NCBI GenBank assembly: GCA_036557785.1
Contig: DATBGZ010000085.1
Span: forward strand, 1-64,000
Direction: 5' to 3'
DNA length: 64,000 nt
From: DATBGZ01 sp036557785
GTDB lineage: Bacteria; Actinomycetota; Actinomycetes; Mycobacteriales; Micromonosporaceae
Shown piece by piece: positions 8,711 to 17,266 of the stretch. Made by a program: the position numbers and the translations under genes. Each line of letters begins with the position of its first letter. Positions within the stretch are counted from its first letter, which is position 1. The notes beneath the pieces are model-generated. The model saw nothing but the letters and a program-made list of their open reading frames with translations. It was not told where the DNA came from and made no database searches.

Positions 8711-9330
8711 ATGGACCACTTTGTCGGTGTCGACCTGGCCTGGGGCACCCGGGCGGCCACCGGTCTGGCCGTGGTTGGCGGGGCCGTGCCTGGTGGCCTT
8801 CGACGCCCCGCTCGTGGTGAACAACGCCTCGGGCGCCCGAGAGTGCGAGCGCCTGGTCGACCAGTACTTCCGGCGTTACCACGCGGGCTGCCACCCGTCC
8901 AACCGCGGCATGCCCCAGTTCCAGGACGGTGGCCGTGCTCATCGCATCGCCCGCGTGCTATCCCTCGAGGTCGATCCGCGATCGACGGCCGCGCACGACC
9001 ATCCTGAAGTACAAAGACCGCAGGGGCCGTACGCTGGGCTCGCTGCGTGAGGCGCTGCTCGTGCTCGTGTCCCATGTGGAGGATCACTTCGGCGCCGCTG
9101 CCTGCGCGCAGTGGATCGCCCTGCGCGACGAGGTGGCGCGCGCAACGACCAAGGCGCGGCTCAAGGCGGCGGAGGACCGCGTGGACGCGGTCCTCTGTGC
9201 GCACATCGCCCGGCGCTCCCACACGGAACCCGACTCCATCCGGATCCTCGGCGACCGCGACCACGGGTACATCGTCATCCCCGTGGACCCGCGCATGGCC
9301 ACCCTCATCCCCGCGACCTTCGCCGCATCG
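8711..9330 (+). pseudogene. Decayed DUF429 family gene (two frame changes, internal deletions)
   Basis: Pieces of one DUF429-like protein are spread over three frames. MDHFVGVDLAWG...TGLAVVGG starts at 8711. PCLVAFDAPLVVNN...CERLVDQYFRRYHAG...NRGMPQF continues in another frame from about 8786. TILKYKDRRGRTLGSLREALL...GYIVIPVDPRM runs in a third frame from about 8998 to about 9300. The joins lack the stretches normally found between these blocks, so deletions as well as frameshifts are likely. The remnant runs into the 3' end of the convergent DUF885 gene. A sequencing error could explain one frameshift but not the missing segments. Confidence 0.75.
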
Positions 9331-9339
9331 GCACGGTGC

Positions 9340-11013
9340 TCAGCCGGTGGGAAAGACGCGCGAGAGCTGGACGTCCAATGTGTCCAGTGGCAGCGTTCCG
9401 TGACTGAGCACCTCGTGATGGAACGTCTTGATCGCCTCGCCGGAGTGCGCGCGGCAACGATCGCGCAGCTCGCGCAGCCGGATCCGCCCGATCATGTACC
9501 CCAGCGCCTGCCCCGGGTCGGCGATGTAACGGTCCACCTCGTTGGCGATGTTCACATCGGAGAGCGCTGAGTTGTCCCGCATGTAGTCGATGGCCTGTTG
9601 CCGCGACCAGCCGTGGTAGTGCATCCCGGTGTCCACGACCAGGCGGCACGCACGCCACGCGTCGAAGGAGACCATGCCGAGGCGGGCCAGGTCGTCGCTG
9701 TAGAGCCCCATCTCGTCGCTGAGTCGCTCCGCGTAGAGTCCCCAGCCCTCGCCGTGTGCGGTCAGGTACGCGAAGCGCCGGAACTCCGGCAGGTCGGCCA
9801 TCCGCTGGGCGGTCCCGATCTGCAGGTGGTGACCCGGCACGCTCTCGTGAAACGCCAGTGCCTCGTACTCGAAACGGGGCCGCAGGTGGGGATCGAGCGT
9901 GTTGATCACGTGGGCTCCCGGCCGTGAGCCGTCGGCTGCGGGTGCCAGGTAGTAGCCGAGCACGGAGTTCGCGGCCTCGGCGGGATCCATCTCGCGGACC
10001 ACGCACGGGGCGATGTCGTACGGCCGGAACCAGTCGGGCACGGCCTGCTCGGCTCGGCGCAGGGCATCGGTGACCGTAGCGACGATCTCGCTACCGGCAC
10101 GGAAGCGCAGGGACGGATCGTCACGCAGGCGACGCAGCACTTCGCCGACGTCGCCCGTACCGAGCACACGTTCACCGCGCTCGGCGAACTCCACGCGCAG
10201 CTGCGCGACCAGATCCTTCCCCATGCGGTGGATCTCGTCCGGCGACAGCTCGGTCGTGGTGTGTCTCCGCACGGCCGACCGGTAACCCTCCGCGCCGCCC
10301 GGGATGTGACACACTCCGACCTGCCCATCGCCGCGCCCGACCGGTAAGAGCCGGTCCGCCAGGATGTCCCGGTGGCGCGCGAGGGCCGGCCGTACGAGGC
10401 CGCTGACCAGCTCCGCGGCGGCGGCCTGCACGGAACCGCTGGCCGGCTGCAGCAGAGCATCGGCGTGCAGCGGCGTCGACAGATACCCCTCGATCTGGTC
10501 GATGGCCTGCTGCACGCCGAGCGCGGTCGGCACGCGGCCCTCGGCCGCGGCCTGCACGTGGCGGGACCCGAGTCGGTCGAAGAACTCCCCCACCTTTGCC
10601 AGCCGGGACAGGTACGCCTGCGCCCCATCGGGCGTGGAGACGTTGGCGAGTGGGACGATCCCGACGATCCCGGGGAACGCGCCGGCGACGCTCGCGGTGA
10701 CGGCCACCTCCTCCAGCCCGTGCACGCGTGCGTCGTGCTCATAGCGCAGCAGTCGCGCCAGGATCTGGTGGCTGAGCCAGTCCTCGCCGGCGAGCGCGCC
10801 ATCGTCCACTGTGGCCAGCTCGTCGGCGATGGCGCCGAGCTCGTTCGCGACGCGGTCGCGGGCGTCGCGGCTCGGGTCCGGCATCTCGTCGTCGTACCCC
10901 GGGACACCATCGGCGGTCGCGGCGAGCGGATCCGACGCGAAATAGGCACTGTGGTACCGCGAGCCGAGCCGCGCAACGGCCGCGGCGGCTGGCTCGCCGA
11001 AGGGTACGGTCAT
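9340..11013 (-). CDS. DUF885 family protein (putative zinc metallopeptidase-like)
   Basis: 557 residues from ATG 11013; the open frame extends upstream but lies inside the preceding gene. The H-E-S-V-P-G-H-H motif at about residues 389-396, followed by G-E-G-W-x-L-Y-A-E at about 421-429, is the signature of DUF885 proteins, whose HExxxGHH-like site resembles zinc peptidases. No signal peptide, so cytosolic. It starts 11 nt after the enoyl-CoA hydratase gene and so appears to be the last gene of the ipd operon. A role in CD-ring catabolism is not established; co-transcription is the only link. Confidence 0.85.
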   Translation of the reverse strand: MTVPFGEPAAAAVARLGSRYHSAYFASDPLAATADGVPGYDDEMPDPSRDARDRVANELGAIADELATVDDGALAGEDWLSHQILARLLRYEHDARVHGLEEVAVTASVAGAFPGIVGIVPLANVSTPDGAQAYLSRLAKVGEFFDRLGSRHVQAAAEGRVPTALGVQQAIDQIEGYLSTPLHADALLQPASGSVQAAAAELVSGLVRPALARHRDILADRLLPVGRGDGQVGVCHIPGGAEGYRSAVRRHTTTELSPDEIHRMGKDLVAQLRVEFAERGERVLGTGDVGEVLRRLRDDPSLRFRAGSEIVATVTDALRRAEQAVPDWFRPYDIAPCVVREMDPAEAANSVLGYYLAPAADGSRPGAHVINTLDPHLRPRFEYEALAFHESVPGHHLQIGTAQRMADLPEFRRFAYLTAHGEGWGLYAERLSDEMGLYSDDLARLGMVSFDAWRACRLVVDTGMHYHGWSRQQAIDYMRDNSALSDVNIANEVDRYIADPGQALGYMIGRIRLRELRDRCRAHSGEAIKTFHHEVLSHGTLPLDTLDVQLSRVFPTG

Positions 11014-11024
11014 GACAGGTGACT

Positions 11025-11876
11025 TTACCGACGCTGGGCGTCGCGCATGGACCGGGCGTCGTGCCCCGCCAGCGCATCGGTGCCGACCTCCGCATTGTGC
11101 GCGTGGGCCAGTTGGTGCAGCGCGAAGACGGAGTCCATCCCAGCGTGCAGCCCCATCAGGTCCTCGGCCTGATTGACCGCGCGCTTGGCCAGTGCCAACC
11201 CCAGCCTCGGCATCATCGCCACCCGGCGCGCTAGCTCCATTGTGGACTGCTCCAGCGCGGCCCGCGCAACGACCCGGTTCACCATGCCCAGTTGCAGGGC
11301 CCGGTCCGCGTCCACGCGCTCCCCCAGGAAGAGGAACTCCTTGGCGAAGCGCGGTCCCATGACCCACGGGTGGGCGAAGTACTCCACCCCGGGAATCCCC
11401 ATGCGCACCACGGGGTCGGCGAAGAAGGCGTCGTCGGCCGCGACGACCAGGTCGCACACCCAGGCGAGCATCAGACCGCCGGCGATGCACGCGCCGTGGA
11501 CGGCGGCGATCGTCGGCTTGGGGATCTCCCGCCAGCGCCGGCACATCCCCAGGTAGACCTCCGACTCCCGGGCGTACCGGCTCTCCACGCCCGGCTTGCC
11601 GACGTGGTCCCACCACAGGCCGGCCTTCCGGTCGAACGACTGGTCGATGTCCCGCTCCGGCGTGCCGATGTCGTGACCGGCGCAGAAGTGGTCACCCGCA
11701 CCGTTCAGGACGACCACCGCGACCGAGTCGTCGGCCGCCGCGCGAGAGAACGCCTCGTCCAGGGCATAGGTCATCTTCGAGTTCTGCGCGTTGCGGTAAC
11801 GCGGCCGGTTCAGCGTGACGACCGCGACCGGACCTTCGGTGCGGTACCGCACGACCGGCTCGTCCGGCTCGGTCAT
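11025..11876 (-). CDS. Enoyl-CoA hydratase/isomerase (crotonase) family protein
   Basis: 283 residues. The crotonase CoA/oxyanion-hole elements are seen as H-F-C-A-G-H-D-I-G (about 66-74) and H-G-A-C-I-A-G-G-L-M-L-A (about 130-141). It overlaps the upstream acyl-CoA dehydrogenase by ATGA (11873-11876) and lies in the KstR2-type operon, suggesting hydration of an unsaturated acyl-CoA formed by the neighbouring FadE proteins during HIP ring degradation. It is clearly distinct from EchA20, which is encoded separately 2 kb upstream in the operon. The exact substrate is unknown. Confidence 0.85.
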   Translation of the reverse strand: MTEPDEPVVRYRTEGPVAVVTLNRPRYRNAQNSKMTYALDEAFSRAAADDSVAVVVLNGAGDHFCAGHDIGTPERDIDQSFDRKAGLWWDHVGKPGVESRYARESEVYLGMCRRWREIPKPTIAAVHGACIAGGLMLAWVCDLVVAADDAFFADPVVRMGIPGVEYFAHPWVMGPRFAKEFLFLGERVDADRALQLGMVNRVVARAALEQSTMELARRVAMMPRLGLALAKRAVNQAEDLMGLHAGMDSVFALHQLAHAHNAEVGTDALAGHDARSMRDAQRR

Positions 11877-12790
11877 GGCCTGGCTCCTTCCAGGGACAAG
11901 GACTCCGCGATGCGGTCCAGATGTTCATCGATGTCGATCGTGGCGGACAGCGCCCAGGCCCGCTTGGCGAACCGGTGCAGCTCGTACTCCACGGTGTAGC
12001 CCATGGCGCCATGACACTGGATCGCGAGTCGGGCCGTCCTCGTCGCCGCTTCGCGGGCGAGCAGCGCGGCCATCGAGACGGCCCGCGCGGCGTCGGCCGT
12101 ACGGCTGGCCAGCGACCAGCCGGCCGCGAGGACGGCCGGGGCCGCGAACTCCAGCTCCAGCAGGGCGTTGGCGCAGTGGTGCTTGACCGCCTGGAACGAG
12201 CCCACCGGCACCCCGAACTGCTGCCGGGTCTGCACGTACGCGATGGTCAGCTCGAGCATGCGTCGGCCCAGCCCCACCAACTGTGCCGCGCTGGCGAGGT
12301 CTGCGCGCCGCCGAGTCCCTGGGACGTCGTCGCTGACCACGCCTCCACCGGGCAGTCGCGCCCGCAGGATCGCTCGCCCCGGGTCCACTGATCGCTCCAC
12401 GGTGGACGACAACGGCGTGACGAGCCGTACGGCCTCGTCGAGCACGAGGACGAGGTCGCCGCCGTACGGCACGAGACCGTCGGGGCCGGCGACGGCGACC
12501 CTGCGTTCGCCGCTCATGACCTCGCCGAGCCGCGGGTCGCCCGCGAGCAGCGACGCGGCGAGGATCGTCTCGGCCACGGGGTGCGGCGGAGCCGCGTAGC
12601 CAATCTCCATGAGGAGCGGCACAAGGTCCACATCGGACAGACCGAGCCCGCCATCGGCTCGCGGTACTGCCGAGGCAAAGATGCCCAGCCGAGCCAGAGC
12701 GTCCCACACCGACTCGGCCGGGGTCTGTGCGAGCAGGTCGCGGACCGCGTCGCGCAGGGCGACCTGGTCCTCGGTCAACGAGAATCGCAT
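11873..12790 (-). CDS. Acyl-CoA dehydrogenase, FadE32/FadE33-like short subunit
   Basis: 305 residues from ATG 12790, shorter than canonical ACADs (about 380) and matching the small second subunit of steroid ACAD pairs. The C-terminal half keeps the ACAD core (T-R-Q-Q-F-G-V-P-V-G-S-F-Q-A-V-K-H near residue 205, and C-H-G-A-M-G-Y-T-V-E-Y-E near 275), while the N-terminal flavin/substrate region is reduced. It is encoded 2 nt after fadE31. In mycobacteria FadE31, FadE32 and FadE33 act together on a late CD-ring intermediate, and a heteromer of these two neighbours is the natural inference. FadE32 and FadE33 cannot be distinguished by eye. Confidence 0.75.
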   Translation of the reverse strand: MRFSLTEDQVALRDAVRDLLAQTPAESVWDALARLGIFASAVPRADGGLGLSDVDLVPLLMEIGYAAPPHPVAETILAASLLAGDPRLGEVMSGERRVAVAGPDGLVPYGGDLVLVLDEAVRLVTPLSSTVERSVDPGRAILRARLPGGGVVSDDVPGTRRRADLASAAQLVGLGRRMLELTIAYVQTRQQFGVPVGSFQAVKHHCANALLELEFAAPAVLAAGWSLASRTADAARAVSMAALLAREAATRTARLAIQCHGAMGYTVEYELHRFAKRAWALSATIDIDEHLDRIAESLSLEGARP

Positions 12791-12792
12791 CG

Positions 12793-13926
12793 TCAGCTCC
12801 GGGGCAGCCCGAGCACGCGCTCGGCCACGATGGTGCGTTGGATCTCGTTCGTACCCGCGTAGATCGGGCCGCCGAGCGAGAACTGGAATCCCTTGCTCCA
12901 TGGCTGTTCCAGCGCTGCGTCTGCGCCGAGCAACTCCTGGGCGGTCTCGTGCAGGGCAATGTCCAGTTCGGACCAGTACAGCTTGTTGAGGCTGGACCGC
13001 GCACCCGGTGCGGCGTCGTCGAGTACGCCGCTGACCTGGTGCAGCGTGAAGAGCCGGTACGCCTGCGCGCCCACCCACGCCCGCACGACTCGTTCCCGCA
13101 GCCGAGGGCTCGCACCGCGCTCGCGAGCAAGGGCCACGAGCCGGTCCGCGGCGGCGAGAAAGCGGCCCGGCGCGCGCAGGATGGGTCCGCGCTCGGATCC
13201 GGTGGTCGCCATCGCGACCCGCCAACCCTCGTGCACACCGCCGAGGACGTCGGTGTCCGGCACGAAGACCTCGTCGAAGAACACCTCTGCGAAGCCCTCG
13301 TCGCCGTCGAGCCGACCGAAGCCCCGGACCGTCACGCCCTCGGCGTGCAGTGGTACCAGGAAGTAGGTCAGCCCGCCGTGCCGAGACGCGGCCGGGTCGG
13401 TGCGGAACAGTCCAAACAGGTGGGTGCAGAACGCGCCGCGCGTGGTCCAGGTCTTCTGCCCGGTCAGCCGCCACCCGGCGCCCCCCTCGTCGCGCACGGC
13501 CCGGCTCGTGATCGCCGCCAGGTCGCTGCCGACGCCGGGCTCCGACCAACCCTGGCACCACACATCCTCGGCCGCGGCCATCCGGGGCAGGATGCGGTCC
13601 TGCTGCTCCTTCGTGCCGAACTCGAACAGGGTCGGGGCGAGCAGGAAGATGCCGTTCTGGGTGACCCGATGCGGTCCGCCGGCCGCGTAGTACTCCTCCT
13701 CGAAGATGAGCCACTCCCACAGGCTCGCCGCGCGACCCCCGTACTCACGCGGCCACGAGACAACCGCCCAGCCGCTGGCATGCAGCAGGCGCTCCCAGGC
13801 CAGGTGCTCCGCGAACCCCTCCCGGGTGTCGCCCGAGGACAGTCCACTGGGGACGTTCGCGCGCAGCCAGGTCCGGGCCTGCTCACGGAAGGCCGCCTCG
13901 CGCTCGGTGTCCCGCAGGTCGATCAT
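12793..13926 (-). CDS. fadE31: Acyl-CoA dehydrogenase FadE31
   Basis: 377 residues from ATG 13926, the same length as mycobacterial FadE31. It starts in an ATGA overlap with echA20. Family features are W-S-E-P-G-V-G-S-D-L-A (FAD-binding region, about residue 140), T-G-Q-K-T-W-T-T-R-G (about 165), and a C-terminal G-P-I-Y-A-G-T-N-E-I-Q-R-T-I-V-A-E-R-V-L-G. With the adjacent short ACAD it probably forms a heteromeric dehydrogenase acting on a CoA thioester late in HIP degradation. The assignment rests on recalled sequence resemblance and on position next to echA20/ipd genes. Confidence 0.75.
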   Translation of the reverse strand: MIDLRDTEREAAFREQARTWLRANVPSGLSSGDTREGFAEHLAWERLLHASGWAVVSWPREYGGRAASLWEWLIFEEEYYAAGGPHRVTQNGIFLLAPTLFEFGTKEQQDRILPRMAAAEDVWCQGWSEPGVGSDLAAITSRAVRDEGGAGWRLTGQKTWTTRGAFCTHLFGLFRTDPAASRHGGLTYFLVPLHAEGVTVRGFGRLDGDEGFAEVFFDEVFVPDTDVLGGVHEGWRVAMATTGSERGPILRAPGRFLAAADRLVALARERGASPRLRERVVRAWVGAQAYRLFTLHQVSGVLDDAAPGARSSLNKLYWSELDIALHETAQELLGADAALEQPWSKGFQFSLGGPIYAGTNEIQRTIVAERVLGLPRS

Positions 13927-14663
13927 GAGAACGGGGTCCGTAGCTCGTCCGCGACACCGGTCAGGTTCAGCTCGTAGGTGAAGCCCTGCTCGAACCGGTA
14001 GCTGCGCTTGACGTCGAGCGCGTCGATGCCGTTCAGGCACGCCTTCGCGGCCCGGATGACCGTCGGGCTCTTCGCCGCGACCGCCGCCGCCACCTCGAAG
14101 GCCGCGGCGCGCAACTGGTCGCGCGGCACCACCCGGAGCACCGAGCCGTACCCGTACAGCTCGGCGGCGGTCGCGGTGGCCGAGGTGTACATCATCGCGC
14201 GGGCCCGGTGCTGTGGTACCAGCCGCGACAGGTGTGTCGCGCCGCCGAGCGCACCACGGTCCACTTCGGGCAGTCCGAACGTGGCATCGTCGCTGGCAAC
14301 GACGATGTCGGCGTTGCCGACCAGCCCGATGCCGCCGCCGAGGCAGAACCCGTGCACGGCCGCGATCACCGGGACCGGGCAGTCATAGACAGCCGCGAAG
14401 GCTGCGGCGCAGCCCTGGTTGACGCCCACGATCGCGGTGCCGCTGCCGTTGCGCGCGGCGGCCTGTAGCTCCTTGATGTCGACACCGGCGTTGAAGCCAC
14501 GCCCCTGCGCGCGCAGCACGACGACCCGTACGGCCTGGTCGCCGCCGGCGGCGACCAGCGCCTCGGCGAGGGCAAACCAACCGGCGACCGGCAACGCGTT
14601 GACCGGCGGGTTGTCGATGACGATCTCCGCGACCCCGGCCGCGTCCACTGTGAGGCTGATCAT
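13923..14663 (-). CDS. echA20: EchA20, ring D-opening crotonase
   Basis: 246 residues from ATG 14663, the expected length of mycobacterial EchA20. The signature G-F-N-A-G-V-D-I-K-E-L (about 59-69) replaces the usual F-C-A-G-x-D, and H-G-F-C-L-G-G-G-I-G-L follows at about 101-111. In mycobacteria EchA20 hydrolytically opens ring D of the HIP-derived enoyl-CoA intermediate to give COCHEA-CoA, the substrate of IpdAB encoded just upstream. It is separated from ipdF by 11 nt and overlaps fadE31 by ATGA. Expected to be under KstR2 with the rest of the operon. Confidence 0.88.
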   Translation of the reverse strand: MISLTVDAAGVAEIVIDNPPVNALPVAGWFALAEALVAAGGDQAVRVVVLRAQGRGFNAGVDIKELQAAARNGSGTAIVGVNQGCAAAFAAVYDCPVPVIAAVHGFCLGGGIGLVGNADIVVASDDATFGLPEVDRGALGGATHLSRLVPQHRARAMMYTSATATAAELYGYGSVLRVVPRDQLRAAAFEVAAAVAAKSPTVIRAAKACLNGIDALDVKRSYRFEQGFTYELNLTGVADELRTPFS

Positions 14664-14674
14664 CGGTACGGCTC

Positions 14675-15451
14675 CTACGGGTGCTGGCTGGAGACCGAGA
14701 CGACTTCGCCGACCAGGTAGGACGACAGGTCGCTGGCCAGGAACACGATCACGTTCGCGACCTCCCACGGCTGGGCCGGGCGACCGAACGCCTCCCGGGC
14801 GGAGAGTTCGGCCAGCATCTCCTGCGTGGTCACCCGGGCCAGGTTCTCGTGCATCGCGATGCTCGGCGCCACCGCGTTGATGCGGATCCCGTGACGGGCG
14901 GCCTCCAGCGCCGAGCATCGCGTCAGCGCCATCACCCCAGCCTTCGCGGCGGCGTAGTGCGCCTGACCCTCCTGCGCCCGCCAGCCGATGACCGAGGCGT
15001 TGTTGACGATCACCCCGGAGCCACGTGCGACCATGTGCCGCAGTGCCGCACGGGTGCACCGGAACGTACCGGTGAGCGTCACGTCCAGCACGCGGCTCCA
15101 CTGCTCGTCCGTCATCTCGAGCACGGTGGCCGTGCCGCCGAGGCCGGCATTGTTCACAAGCACGTCGAGGCGGCCGTACCGGTGCACGACCGCGTCGACC
15201 ATCTGGCGTACCTGCTCCTCGACGGTGACATCGCATTCGACCGCGAGCACGGCATCTCCGGTGAGCTCGGCGAGCCGCTGCGCCGCGTGGGCCAGGCGGT
15301 CCCGGTGCCGGTCGCTGATCGCCACGGTCGCACCCTCCTGGGCGCAGCGTTGGGCGGTGGCGAAGCCGATCCCGGTGCCGGCGGCCGCCGTGACGAGCAC
15401 GACCCGCCCCGCCAGCAGGCCGTACGTCTGGGTGGGCTCAGGCGCGGACAT
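14675..15451 (-). CDS. ipdF: IpdF-like short-chain dehydrogenase
   Basis: 258 residues from ATG 15451. SDR features: nucleotide site T-A-A-A-G-T-G-I-G-F-A near residue 21, V-N-N-A-G near 96, catalytic Ser in N-N-A-S-V-I-G and Y-x-x-x-K in H-Y-A-A-A-K near 165. In actinobacteria IpdF oxidises the 5-hydroxy group of HIP-CoA intermediates. The position between ipdC and echA20 is the basis for the name. Its first 14 nt overlap the end of ipdC. Confidence 0.8.
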   Translation of the reverse strand: MSAPEPTQTYGLLAGRVVLVTAAAGTGIGFATAQRCAQEGATVAISDRHRDRLAHAAQRLAELTGDAVLAVECDVTVEEQVRQMVDAVVHRYGRLDVLVNNAGLGGTATVLEMTDEQWSRVLDVTLTGTFRCTRAALRHMVARGSGVIVNNASVIGWRAQEGQAHYAAAKAGVMALTRCSALEAARHGIRINAVAPSIAMHENLARVTTQEMLAELSAREAFGRPAQPWEVANVIVFLASDLSSYLVGEVVSVSSQHP

Positions 15452-16517
15452 CAGCGGCCTCCTCGGTCCGGGTGAGTCCATTGAGGACAGCGTGAGCCTG
15501 GGCCATGATCCGCTCGATCAGCTCGGCCACGCTGGGAAGGTCGTCGATGAGCCCAGCAACCTGGCCGGTGGCCATGATGCCGTGCTCCGTACGTCCGTCG
15601 ACCATCGCGGCGCGCAGCACCGCTGGCGTGTTGGCCGCGAGCAGGACCTGCTCCCACGTCAATCCGTGCTCGCGCCGCAAGGCCCGGCCCTCCCCGACCA
15701 TGCCGCGCCAGGACGTACCGGACAGGCGACGAAATTGCCGCGCGCTGCGCAGCGCGCGCAGGACCCGCGGCACCCGCCCCGATGCCACCAGCGCCTCGAC
15801 GGCCGGCGTGCGCAGCAACCGCTGCGGCACCCCGTCGAGTGCGTCGGTCCACAGCGTGTCGGTCACGCTGGCGTTGAGGTAGAGCCGTTTGACGGCCTCG
15901 GCGACGGGTGAGTCGGTGGTGAGCAGGAACCGCGTGCCCATCGCGATCCCGGAGGCGCCGTAGGCCAGCGCCGCGACGAGCCCCCGCCCATCGAAGAATC
16001 CGCCCGCCGCGATGACGGGGATCTCCACCGCATCGACGACCTGGGGCAGCAGCAACGAGGTCGGCACAGGACCGCTGTGTCCACCGCCCTCCGCACCCTG
16101 CACGACCACGGCATCCGCGCCCCAGGCCGCGACCTTCTCCGCGTGGCGCCGCGCGCCGACCGACGGCACGACCACGACACCGGCGTCCTTGAGTCGCGCG
16201 ATGAGCTCAGGCTTCGGCGCCAACGCGAACGACGCGACCCGCACGCCCTGCTCGATGAGCATGCGCACCCGCTCGCGAACGTCGCCGGCATCGGCGCGCA
16301 GGTTGACGCCGAAGGGCGCCCCGGTGCGGTCCTTGACCTTCCGGATCGCCTGAGCCAGGTCCTCGACGCGCAGCGTCGCCCCGGCGATGATGCCCAGTCC
16401 CCCGGCGTTCGCGGTCGCAGTCACCAGCCGTGGTCCGGAGACGTAGCCCATGCCGGTCTGCACGATCGGGTAGCGGACCCCGAAGAGGTCGCAGATCCTC
16501 GTTCGCAGCGCACTCAT
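15438..16517 (-). CDS. ipdC: IpdC, nitronate-monooxygenase-like flavin reductase of HIP degradation
   Basis: 359 residues from ATG 16517, ATGA overlap with ipdB. FMN-dependent TIM barrel of the NMO/2-nitropropane dioxygenase superfamily: P-I-V-Q-T-G-M-G-Y (about 16-24), G-A-E-G-G-G-H-S-G (about 140-148) and A-A-G-G-F-F-D-G-R-G (about 168-177). IpdC in mycobacteria/rhodococci acts on a CoA thioester of the HIP pathway before ring D opening. The ipdA-ipdB-ipdC order supports the assignment over a true nitronate monooxygenase. Confidence 0.87.
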   Translation of the reverse strand: MSALRTRICDLFGVRYPIVQTGMGYVSGPRLVTATANAGGLGIIAGATLRVEDLAQAIRKVKDRTGAPFGVNLRADAGDVRERVRMLIEQGVRVASFALAPKPELIARLKDAGVVVVPSVGARRHAEKVAAWGADAVVVQGAEGGGHSGPVPTSLLLPQVVDAVEIPVIAAGGFFDGRGLVAALAYGASGIAMGTRFLLTTDSPVAEAVKRLYLNASVTDTLWTDALDGVPQRLLRTPAVEALVASGRVPRVLRALRSARQFRRLSGTSWRGMVGEGRALRREHGLTWEQVLLAANTPAVLRAAMVDGRTEHGIMATGQVAGLIDDLPSVAELIERIMAQAHAVLNGLTRTEEAADVRA

Positions 16518-17266
16518 GCCGGCACCTGGCTCGACCGGGCGTCCCCGGGGTCGATCACGGTGCGGATCAGCTCGACCTCCGCCGCCGTCGGCCGCCGGGT
16601 CTGCGGCACATCGACGGGCACCACGAGCTCGAAGCCGGTCGCCCGCACGACCTCGTCGACCGTGACGCCCGGATGGACGGAGGCGAGCCGCATGCGGTGA
16701 TCGGGCGTGGCGAAGTCGAAGACACCGAGGTTGCTCACCACCCGGCGGAGGTCGTGGAACCGGCTCGCCGCCGGCCCGGCCGCCGCCGCCCGGTCGTAGC
16801 CGACTCCGCACACGACGTCCACTGTGGAGACGAACGAGCGCGGCCCGTGCCGGGGCACCCAGTAGCTTGTCGGGTGGTTCACGGTGTTCCCCGGTGCACC
16901 GCGAAAGCCCAGCAACGCCGCGGTGGGCCGGGCGTGGTCTCCGATCGCCGCGATGTTCGTGTTGCCGTAGCGGTCGACTTGGCTCGGCGCCATCATCACG
17001 TGCCGGCGTCCACCCCAGACGATGTCGAACACGGCACGCATGGGCAGCCACCCCTCGACGACCGCGGGCGGGTCACCGATCGCCCAGGTGCCGGCGACCA
17101 GCCGCGCCTCGCCGTCGGAGAGCAGCAGGTCGGGGGCGAACGTGGCGCGGGCGAGGCGGGCCGCGAGCGTGGGGATAACCCCGATCGGGCTGGCGAGGAT
17201 CTCGGCGTCCCCGCGCCAGACCTCCGCGCAGGCGACGACACAGACCTCGGCGCGACTGATCCTCAT
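16514..17266 (-). CDS. ipdB: IpdB, beta subunit of COCHEA-CoA hydrolase
   Basis: 250 residues, ATG 17266 in an ATGA overlap with ipdA. It belongs to the class I CoA-transferase superfamily (beta half); patterns such as M-M-A-P-S-Q-V-D-R-Y-G-N and V-H-P-G-V-T-V-D-E-V lie near 91-102 and 197-206. IpdA and IpdB form a heteromer that opens ring C of COCHEA-CoA by retro-Claisen hydrolysis to MOODA-CoA. Tight coupling with ipdA fits a 1:1 complex. Confidence 0.9.
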   Translation of the reverse strand: MRISRAEVCVVACAEVWRGDAEILASPIGVIPTLAARLARATFAPDLLLSDGEARLVAGTWAIGDPPAVVEGWLPMRAVFDIVWGGRRHVMMAPSQVDRYGNTNIAAIGDHARPTAALLGFRGAPGNTVNHPTSYWVPRHGPRSFVSTVDVVCGVGYDRAAAAGPAASRFHDLRRVVSNLGVFDFATPDHRMRLASVHPGVTVDEVVRATGFELVVPVDVPQTRRPTAAEVELIRTVIDPGDARSSQVPA

